Positions 1 to 10,262 of a DNA stretch of 64,000 nt are shown one piece after another. How positions within the stretch are numbered: the stretch's first letter is position 1; each line of letters begins with the position of its first letter. The notes beneath the pieces are model-generated. The model did not search any database. It was not told the DNA's origin and worked only from the letters and a program-made list of their open reading frames with translations. Position numbers and translations under genes: made by a program. The stretch lies in NCBI GenBank assembly GCA_030248215.1, contig JASANG010001017.1, positions 1 through 64,000 on the forward strand, read 5' to 3'. Source of the DNA: Enoplolaimus lenunculus. Lineage: Eukaryota; Nematoda; Enoplea; Enoplida; Thoracostomopsidae.

Positions 1-23
1 CACTCTTATTCGGATCAATACAG
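1..23. mobile_element. Right-end fragment of a TA-flanked MITE
   Basis: The first 23 bases match the right terminus (CTCTTATTCGG.TCA.TACAG followed by TA) of two longer copies at 15985-16429 and 23634-24009. The rest of this copy lies outside the window. The TA target suggests the Tc1/mariner superfamily; that placement is inferred. Confidence 0.6.
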
Positions 24-2060
24 TAAGCCTTTCCAAAACCTAAACCTAAGCCTAAGCTAAACCAAAGCGTAAGCTTGTTGGGAAAGTGCGAGCAGAAAAA
101 ACTTTTCATTGCGTTTAATAACAGTCATGACTGTAATCCACAACAATTTCGGAAATATTTTGAACAAATGCTTATTAATGCCCGTCGTATTAACTGTGCC
201 CTGAGTTTAAATCGAGTTTAAACTGTATTTTGACCACACAATTTTGACGCTTGTTTCCCTGTCTACGAACTAAAGTTTTAAATTTTTAAACTATAATTAC
301 TTAAATTGTAAAACATATTTGCTAAAATTTCAATTATAAATAAGCAATAAAATTGTAACGATTGGTATTTTTGACAATTTTTAAATTTTCAATAAATAAC
401 AGAAATAAAAAAGTTCTCAGTTTCATACCGCCAGGGACGAAAGTGGTGCTACACCCATTTCACCCAATCGGTATTCATTTCTTGCTTCATCCAATCGTCG
501 CCTACAATTCGCTAATTTTATTCAAAGAATTAATACTGTAGACGTTTTTCAGTGCCTGCCCCCTTATACCCCACCAATCTAAATTCGTTGATACGCCCCT
601 GCTAGTTTTCACTAAACGGTCACAAACGAATTGAACTGAGTAGCAGCGTTTTAATGCAGCATATAATCACCGTGGATGGGTTAACTCAGTAGCTCCACCA
701 CTGCTTACTGACCTATTTTCAAAATCGATAAAATTGTTTTCGGATCATAAAACTTGTTAAATTTTCACTCGTTACAATTTTAACAATTGAAATTGTGAGG
801 CAGAAGAGGGATATGAATTCAGAGAGATGACAGAGGAAGACAAAAACAGGGTGGAATTTTAAAGAGAGAGTGAGAGAGAGTGAGAGAAATAAAGAATGAA
901 ACAAAAGTGAGGGAAATAAAGACAGACTGAAAGGGAGTGATGAGAGAGAAAGAAGAAATAGAGAGAAGCGGAGAGCGGAAAAGACAGGAGAGGAGAGTCA
1001 GATGTTGAGACAAATTTGCATTATTATTCAAAACGAGTGAATTGGACAAAAATTACAATAAAATTTTGAACTTTTTTGCTACTATACGTTGTGTATTACA
1101 AGCAAAACTGAAATTGTTTCATTTTTAACAAAACTAAACGATCGTTTTGATGGTGATGTGGTCGTTGGTTGAAATTTAGGATAATTGCAATCACAGCAAA
1201 ATTTGCTCGATTAAGCATATTTTATTAATGTCCGGAATAGCAGAATCAGTCGGAGTTTCACAGAATTTGTGCTGAACTTTTGAACAAAACGTTTTTGTCA
1301 GCGACGAAGGCGTTCGGATGGTTTCAGTATTGGTGGTTTGAACAACAATGTTTCCGTCAAAATGCAACTATTCGCAGGTTTGGATGAAAGTCGAATTGTT
1401 TAGAATTTTTATTTGTTACACGTCCCTGGCCTCGAGCAAATATTCTAGAGTGTCAACGAACAACCCTGCCCACCTTATTTTGGTTTCCAATCGAATTTGT
1501 AAACGTCGGTAATCTTATTTTAGCAATGTGAATGTGTTTAAGATTAAAAATTTGGCTTAGCTATAAGATTTTGTTTGGTTCGATTTTTAATTTACTGAGG
1601 TAACCGCCTTCGTCTTGTCCTTTTTATACCATTTAATAAGCTTTTATAAGCAGTGTTAAATGATGTAAACTTCTTTATTCGACAGCTGGTTTTTGTACAA
1701 TATTCTGAACTAATTTTTTTTGCATTTAAGTAAACCTGGAACGAATATTGAGCAATTCCTCGTTAGCTTCAAGCTGTCGGAGAGCAGAAATATTTACAGC
1801 GTTCAATTTTAGCTGCATGAAGTTGAACAAATTTCTGAATTTGGCTGAAAAATTGCACACAGAAGAGCAGGAACTTATTTTCTTTAATATATACGTATGC
1901 ATTGACGTTTGGTGTAGAAAAGTCAAATGACAGTATTATATGAAAGACGCAAATATGCAAAAATTTTCAAAATAAAAAACGTTCTTAACCGCATAGTCCA
2001 AAATGTGATCGGTTGGTTTCAAATTGAATGTTTCCAGATACAGCCTGTTTGATCAGGTAT
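24..2060. other. Gene-free stretch with degenerate telomere-like motif and purine-rich tract
   Basis: No supported gene. Positions 38-60 carry degenerate CCTAAR repeats resembling the nematode telomere unit. About 800-1010 is a GA-rich low-complexity tract whose opposite-strand open frames are compositional artefacts. The remainder is AT-rich with no recognised coding similarity. Confidence 0.55.
855..1000. repeat. GA-rich low-complexity tract
   Basis: Near-continuous purine run with repeated GAGAGA and GTGAGA words. Confidence 0.7.
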
Positions 2061-2069
2061 AAAAAAGCT

Positions 2070-2135
2070 ACCCCTTCTCACCTTGAGTTGCCTGTAGGCA
2101 ACTCAGTGCAGTGTATATACGTTAAATTGTCAGGG
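2070..2135. mobile_element. Left-end fragment of a TTAA-type MITE
   Basis: Matches the left end of the copy at 22991-23260: CCCCTTCTCAC, then a perfect small hairpin (GAGTTGCC...GGCAACTC) and the shared word GTGTATATACGTTAAATTGT. Similarity stops at about 2135, so only the end survives. Confidence 0.6.
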
Positions 2136-2614
2136 ACACTATTTTCCTTGACAGCGCATTAAGAAGCTAGGCTATTCCACGAACTTCTGTGTAATCTGGT
2201 TGAGTCGCCACTAGGGAACAACTATATATGAGCGTATAACGTTGCGTGTCCCCAAGAACTGACTTCTGGGATCTTAAGGCTGTAATTGGTCTTACAATTG
2301 ACCTTATTATTATTATGATTTCATTACTATTTTGATCATCCTAACTGTTGTATGGATTGTTGTTGTTTGCATACATTTTGGTTGTCACCATAAGGATGGT
2401 TTCCGTATTACACATAGGTTGCTCTATGACCATTTTCAAGCTCCTTTACTGGTCGAAATTTGTACAAGGTTTCCTTTTCTGTACACGAATCACTGGTTGC
2501 ACCTCTAGTTAGACAGTCGTGGTTGTGTGCCTAACGGACAGAGGCTTACTTTCCTCGGGTATACTAATTGATCCGTTAGCCTAGATTACTTTCGGAATGA
2601 CGCGTTTTACGTCC

Positions 2615-2680
2615 TTGTTATTATTATTATTATTATTATTATCCTTATTATTATTATTGTTATTTCTATTATTGCGAATA
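2615..2680. repeat. (ATT)n microsatellite
   Basis: Imperfect TTA/ATT trinucleotide run. Confidence 0.8.
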
Positions 2681-3814
2681 TGACATTATTGTTTTTGTTA
2701 TTGTCAGTACCCTACTATCGTGTTAAATTGTTTTTTATAATGCTTGTCTGTTTCGGTAACCTGGGCATTGCAATTGCGTCGACTTGTTGATATCATACAT
2801 TTGTAACCGGCTAGTAAGTTTTCACCGAGCAATCCCACCACAAAATTGCTGTGGGTCCCCTGTGTCGAACTTCAGCCGTTGACTAGAAACTGACTAGGTG
2901 CTGCCTTAATACTGACTAGAAAAGAAATCACGGATGTCGACTAGCCGTTTAATTATCACACAATGGGACCATTTGCACCCGAGAATTTCTCCTTCATAAA
3001 ACCTAGTAGAAGTCTCTTTTGCAAACACGGATAGTGCACGCTGCATTTCACAGGAGAGACTATAGAGCATTCAGTGCGGTGGCTAAAGGAAAAAGGGGTG
3101 CATAAGATGGAAAATTCTAACAACCGGGTGTTTTGACAAAATTGGTTGCTGTCTGCGTATTTTTATGCATGCCTATTATACAGTTGTCGTTTTGTACCTT
3201 GCCTTATTGGGTTATTTTAATTCCAAATAGGACCGTATGTATTGATCGACCTGGTTAACCCTTAGTAGCGTTAATGAGGAGCCCTCGGCTCAAGATTTGG
3301 CTCGTCTGCCGTCCCCTCGTTGCACCATCTCCACACTCTCGTTTTCTCTAAACTACAGTTTTCATTAGGAGCCAACTCACCTCTTCGTGCAATCTCGAGG
3401 CGGTGGATGTCTTGTGAGATTGGCAAACAATAGTAAATTGCAAGGGAATCAATTTGAGAAGTGTGCGGACATGGGATAAAAGGGGGGGGCGTCTGGTTCT
3501 GACGGCCCGGCATGACTTGCGCGGGGGATGGGGAGCCTAACAAATTATTGTCTGTACATAATTGGGCTGCTATCCGCCGATAGTAATAGGTAAAGGTATC
3601 CCTTTAGGTATTTTCGCTGCCGCGCTGCTCCATTTTCGCTCCTCTACCCTCAGCTCCCTTCTCCGTTTCTAACTAGGCGTATGGAGATTCAAACTACAAT
3701 CAGAGATTTTACGGAAATTTTCATACTAACGCTGACGACTTAAAGGAAAGGCGTCTTGAGCAAAATTAAAGGGGGCGACGGGATAAAGCAATATCTTTCA
3801 GAAGGGGTTTGTTT
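2681..3814. other. Gene-free left flank of the large inverted repeat
   Basis: No convincing gene. A minus-strand open frame of ~90 codons (3271-3543) has no recognisable features. GC content rises towards the inverted-repeat arm and short poly-G runs appear (for example near 3481). Confidence 0.4.
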
Positions 3815-6329
3815 GGCAGAGAAGGGGTTGTAGGGCCCGAGCAGCTGGTAAGGAGTGAGTGTGGTTAATTGGTTGTCATGTAGTTTGCTTTCCCTAACTT
3901 GTTGGGTTCCCACGCATATTCGCGCACGCACGCTCTTTTCAACCAGTACCCCCTGCTAAGAAAGTATTAAAGGTGAGCGTATGCTGAGACAGGGCTGAAA
4001 GTGTACACCAGTGCGGAAACTCAAGGCAGGGGTAGAAAAGGGGACAGGCTTTCCAATTCTCCCCAAAGCTTCCCAATAGCGACAAGTCTCGGATGGAAAA
4101 GAAGGGTGCCTTGCCGGTGAGTACCCTCTCCCATTCTTGATATCGTTCTAGCAACCCAAAACTCGTCTGTGCGTTTCCAAGGCCTGTAAGCAATTTCAAA
4201 ACCTTTAAGTAATCTTTCCTGCAACAGAAATTTTATGAACAAATGCTTGGGGGAGTGATTGCGGTAGCGTTCAAAAGTTATCACGACAAGAGGTAACACG
4301 ATACGCCTCGACAATTGGTGTCGGCGGCTTTTACTCAAAAGATTCACAATGCACCGCGCTGCGCGATTGGGAGAGCTCGAAATGGGTGTTGTAGATTTTT
4401 CAAAAATTTGGAGAAATTTCAAATTTTAGTTTTGAGAGGTTTCGCTTCGGCTTAAGGAGTTGGTCAGTTTATGTTTGGGGGGGGGAGTAGTCGTGTTTTT
4501 AGGCTTAGGGCACGCAAAGGGGGGTAGGAGGAATTTATGTTTTTAAGGGTTTAGCAGGATTTTAGAGATAATTGAGAATTGAATGGAATAACGGTTTAGA
4601 GCGTTTTTAGGAATGGCTTGTTTTATCCCTAAAATTCGGGTTCGGAGCTGGCGCTCTCGGGTTCGGCACGCCGGATTGGCTGAGTAAGCCGTCCCGGCTG
4701 CCGTTTAAGGCCAACTAAGATTTTGCGACAAATTCTGAAATTTTGTGAACACTAATTTTTGAAATATTATTATAATTTTAGGCCCCCTGGATTTGAAAAC
4801 CGGTTCCAATCATTTTGGACCCGTATTTAAGCTGAGAAAGCCGCTCCGAACCTGCGCTATTAGTAGACATATCTGGAAATTTAGGACAAATTTAGGCTGT
4901 ACGTATCGGTTGCGGATTGGGTTTTTAGGAAGAATTTGAGTTGCGCTTTTAAGATATAGTGCGGAGAGCGGTGCCAGACACTTACCCGTATCGCATCGAT
5001 TAAGAAAACCATCCTAGTTATAGCCCGCAATGCGACAGTTAAAATTTACAGACTTTTGAACATTTTGAAATTTTGTGTATGTACGTCCGGAGGCCCGGGT
5101 CCGAAAAATGCGATTTTCACTTTTCTGAGATCGGACGTTAAAATTTATACTGTTCAACTCAGCTCGCTGAGCTGATCAAGAAAACCATCCTGAACATTAC
5201 CCGGAAACCAATAGATAACAAGTTATGGGCCTTTGAAGCTTTCGAGATTTAACGTGTACACGCTTCTACGGATCCCGGTCCAAAAACGCGATTTTCACTT
5301 TTCCGGGGTAGGGCGCTAAAATTGGTATCAATCGATTCAGCTCATCGAGCCGGTTAAGAAAACCACCCCAAACCCTGTCCGCAAATCCATGCATAAAGAG
5401 TTATGGTCAATCAAAGTTTTTTTAAGATTTTACGTGTGTACGTTTTACGGATCGGATCCTGAAAAATGCGATTTTCACTTTTTCACGACCCACCATAAAA
5501 ATGGGCACCATTCGACTCCGCGCATCGCGCTGAGTAAGAAAACCACCCCAAACAGGGTTCGCAAATCATAACTTAAAATGTTAAGACCATTTGAAAATTT
5601 TGATAATTTACATGTACAAACTTTACGGATCGGGTCCCGAAAAACGCGATTTTAACTTTTTCGAGCTACAAGGTTAAAATGCATATCATTCGATTCGGCC
5701 TGACGAGTAGAGCAAGAAAACCACCCCTAACATGGTCCGCAAGTTAATATTTAAAGAATTATAATCAGTTGAAGTTTTGGGAATTTTGGTGTTTTAGGCG
5801 TGCGATTTTTACTTTCCAGACTGTAGCATTGAATTGGGTGTCGTCTGAAGTAGTTTATTGTCCCAGTTAGTAAAATCACACCGAGCAGAGTCCGCTGACG
5901 TCTTCTTAGGAAGCTAGGGGTTATCAAGTTTTGAAATTTCGCACGCCCATACTCAGTAGGGGCAAGCCTAATAAACGAGACCACTCTTTTCTGGTTCCTT
6001 GTTCAGAATCGTTATCTCTCAACTTTGTTGGTCTGGTCAATTGAGAGAACCACTCCGTGGACCATTTGCAGACGACTATTTAGCAAGTTACCGCTAGCAA
6101 ACCGAACCCCATAGGTTTACACCATCTTAGTACTAAGTACCAACTTTAGGGCTAGAATTTAACTTGTGCAATGCAAATTTCTACTGGGAAAATGCGTATA
6201 AGGTAGCTTATTACAATAGCCAAGATTTTCAAGGGCAAATTAGTCTAGCATGTTGATTAGACCAGGCAATTTAAAAATAAGAAAAACCTGAATTTTAAAA
6301 TCTTATGTTCATACACATTTGTATAAATT
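3815..6329 (+). repeat. Left arm of giant inverted repeat (~2.5 kb)
   Basis: This segment is repeated in reverse complement at 7751-10262. Paired positions sum to 14077 at the outer end and 14080 at the inner end, so only a few indels separate arms of 2515 and 2512 bp. Many stretches compared by eye are identical or differ at single bases. Open frames in one arm reappear with the same translation on the opposite strand of the other (for example 3939-4199 minus and 9878-10138 plus). The outer boundary is sharp at GGCAGAGAAGGGG and the inner one at TGTATAAATT. This could be a foldback transposon, a recent inverted duplication or an assembly artefact. Confidence 0.9.
4960..5850 (+). repeat. Diverged ~178-bp tandem repeat array inside the left arm
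   Basis: The motif GCGATTTTCACTTTT recurs near 5107, 5285, 5464, 5642 and, more diverged, near 5800, so the spacing is about 178 bp. A second motif, AAGAAAACCAYCC, keeps the same spacing from about 5000 to 5720. More degenerate units may extend back to about 4680. No coding content recognised. Confidence 0.75.
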
Positions 6330-7750
6330 TATGGGTATTTTTGAGTTTGTTTCGTTCTTTAACCTCGTGAGTTTTCTTTTTTGCATATATATATGTATGT
6401 ATATACCTGTTAATTTTTATGCATTTATCGTTTTTGTTGCCATCGCCCCCCTTTAGTTCGTTTCACCATTTTGCATCGTATAACTGACTATTCTTGGGGT
6501 GTTTGAGTTATCATTAGGTGCACAGTGAGCACATCAGATATTAAGGGGAGGGCTTACCACAAAGGCTGCACGTGGTTTCCAGTTTCGCAGGGGGATGGGT
6601 ACCCCGTCGTAACTTTTTAGACCTTCACTATGCTGCACTCGGTATTCAGACTCCGGATAGGGGGCCCTCTTAGCCCCCTCATAACCCTCTGGTTGTAGAC
6701 TACGCGTTAAAATTCTCCAGCCAATCACAGGCTCTTAAAAACTGATTGAATTCTCGTTCCGTATTGGTCAAATTATTTTAGTGATTTTCGACCAATAGAA
6801 TAGATGCTTAGAGTCTGTTTCTGGGCGCGCTGATTGGTCGAAATTTGCCTCGCGCACTATATAAGAGCGGCGACAGGCTGACATTCAGTTCAGTTTGAGA
6901 TTTTTCGGTTTTCGCTCGCGTGCTCAGCCGCGACAGCACTCTCTCTGACACGGAGGCGACTTAGTGTGCACGAGAGTTTCGGGGCGCTGATGCAAGGGGG
7001 GCTACTTCGCGCAGGGTAAAATTGTAAGAATTTTAAGGGGGGCCCGGTTAGAATTTTCCACACAAGGGGTGTGGTTAAATTTTGGCCTAGAATTTTGCCT
7101 GTCGTGGCGACAACGCTGGTGTAAGATTTTTGTACAAATTTCAGGGGGGAAAAGTTATAATTCAAGAAATCCGCAAGGAGGTGCCATTTAGACAATGAAT
7201 GCAGAAAAATAGGCACATAGGAATAAACTAGACACTCGCAGGATTGATTGTCAGCACTAGGGAGGCCATACAGCCTATGCTAAGCATCTAGAAATACAAC
7301 CAAAGAGCTAGGCCTTACCGTTCAGGAAATTTTGGTGTGCCCCGTGATTTGAGGCGATTCTAGCCAGGCCCCAGAACAAGCAGTGAAAGGGCTGTCCGGT
7401 TGACAATCAAACTCTAGTGCGGCCTGTGAAACAAAGCTTAAGCCTAAGAGCCGTGTACTCGAACACAGTTAAAAGTCTTTATAGGCTCTTTTAAACCTGA
7501 TAGGTCTAGGTCTCGAGACCCGTTGGGGACTTAATGATTTTCCAGTATCCCCCTAAACCTTTTCGTCTACACGTCAGCTCATCAGAATAATCTGTATAAC
7601 TTGTAGTCCAACCACTAAAACCATGAATCATAGGGAGTGTAGGGTCCTAGGCACTAACCGAGCACGTCCACGCCAAGATCAGAGGACGTCTTGGAATAGG
7701 TTATTTCGTGGTAGACTCGCCGCACTAAGGTAATGTCCGCTCTATAAACT
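6330..7750. other. Unique loop between the inverted-repeat arms
   Basis: This 1.42 kb spacer is not palindromic. It contains a TA-rich patch near 6388-6405, a compact Pol II-type promoter (6721-6890) and a GC-richer transcribed-looking stretch to about 7110. No long plus-strand open frame follows the promoter. A 108-codon minus-strand frame (6890-7216) lies across the promoter and is probably incidental. Confidence 0.7.
6721..6890 (+). promoter_or_regulatory. Strong core-promoter-like cluster: CCAAT boxes, TATA and initiator
   Basis: Four CCAAT boxes in both orientations lie at 6721, 6763, 6792 and 6833. TATATAAG is at 6858-6865, and an initiator TCAGTT has its A at 6887, 29 bases after the first T of the TATA box, which is ideal spacing. 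The arrangement points to transcription to the right, into the right arm. No gene was recognised downstream, so the product could be non-coding or the promoter of an old retroelement. Confidence 0.6.
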
Positions 7751-10262
7751 AATTTATACAAATGTGTATGAACATAAGATTTTAAAATTCAGGTTTTTCT
7801 TATTTTTAAATTGCCTGGTCTAATCAACATGCTAGACTAATTTGCCCTTGAAAATCTTGGCTATTGTAATAAGCTACCTTATACGCATTTTCCCAGAGAA
7901 ATTTCATTCACAAGTTAAATTCTAGCCTAAAGTTGTACTTAGTACTAAGATGGTGTAAACCTATGGGGTGCGGTTTTGCTCAGCGGTAACTTGCTAAATA
8001 GTCGTCTGCAAATGGTCACACGGAGTGGTTCTCTCAATTGACCAGACCAACAAAGTTGAGAGATAACGATTCTGAACACAGGAACCCAGAAAAGTAGTGG
8101 TCTCGTTTATTAGGCTTGCCCCTACTGAGTATGGGCGTGCGAAATTTCAAAACTTGATAACCCCTAGCTTCCTAAGAAGACGTCAGCGGACTCTGCTCGG
8201 TGTGATTTTACTAACTGGGACAATAAACTACTTCAGACGACACCCAATTCAATGCTACAGTCTGGAAAGTAAAAATCGCACGCCTAAAACACCAAAATTC
8301 CCAAAACTTCAACTGATTATAATTCTTTAAATATTAACTTGCGGACCATGTTAGGGGTGGTTTTCTTGCTCTACTCGTCAGGCCGAATCGAATGATATGC
8401 ATTTTAACCTTGTAGCTCGAAAAAGTTAAAATCGCGTTTTTCGGGACCCGATCCGTAAAGTTTGTACATGTAAATTATCAAAATTTTCAAATGGTCTTAA
8501 CATTTTAAGTTATGATTTGCGAACCCTGTTTGGGGTGGTTTTCTTACTCAGCGCGATGCGCGGGGTCGAATGGTGCCCATTTTTATGGTGGGTCGTGAAA
8601 AAGTGAAAATCGCATTTTTCAGGATCCGATCCGTAAAACGTACACACGTAAAATCTTAAAAAAACTTTGATTGACCATAACTCTTTATGCATGGATTTGC
8701 GGACAGGGTTTGGGGTGGTTTTCTTAACCGGCTCGATGAGCTGAATCGATTGATACCAATTTTAGCGCCCTACCCCGGAAAAGTGAAAATCGCGTTTTTG
8801 GACCGGGATCCGTAGAAGCGTGTACACGTTAAATCTCGAAAGCTTCATAGGCCCATAACTTGTTATCTATTGGTTTCCGGGTAATGTTCAGGGTGGTTTT
8901 CTTGATCAGCTCAGCGAGCTGAGTTGAACAGTATAAATTTTAACGTCCGATCTCAGAAAAGTGAAAATCGCATTTTTCGGACCCGGGCCTCCGGACGTAC
9001 ATACACAAAATTTCAAAATGTTCAAAAGTCTGTAAATTTTAACTGTCGCATTGCGGGCTATAACTAGGATGGTTTTCTTAATCGATGCGATACGGGTAAG
9101 TGTCTGGCACCGCTCTCCGCACTATATCTTAAAAGCGCAACTCAAATTCTTCCTAAAACCCCAATCCGCAACCGATACGTACAGCCTAAATTTGTCCTAA
9201 ATTTCCAGATATGTCTACTAATAGCGCAGGTTCAGAGCGGCTTTCTCAGCTTAAATACGGGTCCAAAATGATTGGAACCGGTTTTCAAATCCAGGGGGCC
9301 TAAAATTATAATAATATTTCAAAAATTAGTGTTCACAAAATTTCAGAATTTGTCGCAAAATCTTAGTTGGCCTTAAACGGCAGCCGGGACGGCTTACTCA
9401 GCCAATCCGGCGTGCCGAACCCGAGAGCGCCAGCTCCGAACCCGAATTTTAGGGATAAAACAAGCCATTCCTAAAAACGCTCTAAACCGTTATTCCATTC
9501 AATTCTCAATTATCTCTAAAATCCTGCTAAACCCTTAAAAACATAAATCCCTACTACCCCCCTTTGCGTGCCCTAAGCCTAAAAACACGACTACCCCCCA
9601 AACATAAACTGACCAACTCCTTAAGCCGAAGCGAAACCTCTCAAAACTAAAATTTTAAAATTTCTCCAAATTTTTGAAAAATCTACAACACCCATTTCGA
9701 GCTCTCCCAATCGCGCAGCGCGGTGCATTGTGAATCTTTTGAGTAAAAGCCGCCGACACCAATTGTCGAGGCGTATCGTGTTACCTCTTGTCGTGATAAC
9801 TTTTGAACGCTACCGCAATCACTCCCCCAAGCATCTGCTCATAAAATTTCTGTTGCAGGAAGGATTACTTAAAGGTTTTGAAATTGCTTACAGGCCTTGG
9901 AAACGCACAGACGAGTTTTGGGTTGCTAGAACGATATCAAGAATGGGAGAGGGTACTCACCGGCAAGGCACCCTTCTTTTCCATCCGAGACTTGTCGCTA
10001 TTGGGAAGCTTTGGGGAGAATTGGAAAGCCTGTCCCCTTTTCTACCCCTGCCTTGAGTTTCCGCACTGGTGTACACTTTCAGCCCTGTCTCAGCATACGC
10101 TCACCTTTAATACTTTCTTAGCAGGGGGTACAGGTTGAAAAGAGCGTGCGTGCGCGAATATGCGTGGGAACCCAACAAGTTAGGGAAAGCAAACTACATG
10201 ACAACCAATTAACCACACTCACTCCTTACCAGCTGCTCGGGCCCTACAACCCCTTCTCTGCC
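7751..10262 (-). repeat. Right arm of giant inverted repeat (~2.5 kb)
   Basis: Reverse complement of 3815-6329 with scattered single-base differences. The mirrored ~178-bp repeat array falls at about 8230-9120. Beyond 10262 similarity to the left flank stops at once. Confidence 0.9.
8230..9120 (-). repeat. Mirror copy of the ~178-bp repeat array
   Basis: Shows GGGGTGGTTTTCTT and AAAAGTGAAAATCGC at ~178-bp spacing, the reverse complement of the array in the left arm. Confidence 0.75.

Noticed and set aside
1200-1420. Faint resemblance to a mariner transposase N-terminus (WFQ.W pattern)
   Set aside because: Too short and unsupported by ends, target duplication or a continuing frame.
4960-5850. 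CRISPR-like repeat array
   Set aside because: Units are ~178 bp, diverged and lack a short repeat/unique spacer pattern; the context is an animal genome.
6890-7216. 108-codon minus-strand frame in the palindrome loop
   Set aside because: Runs against the promoter, no recognisable domain, probably chance.
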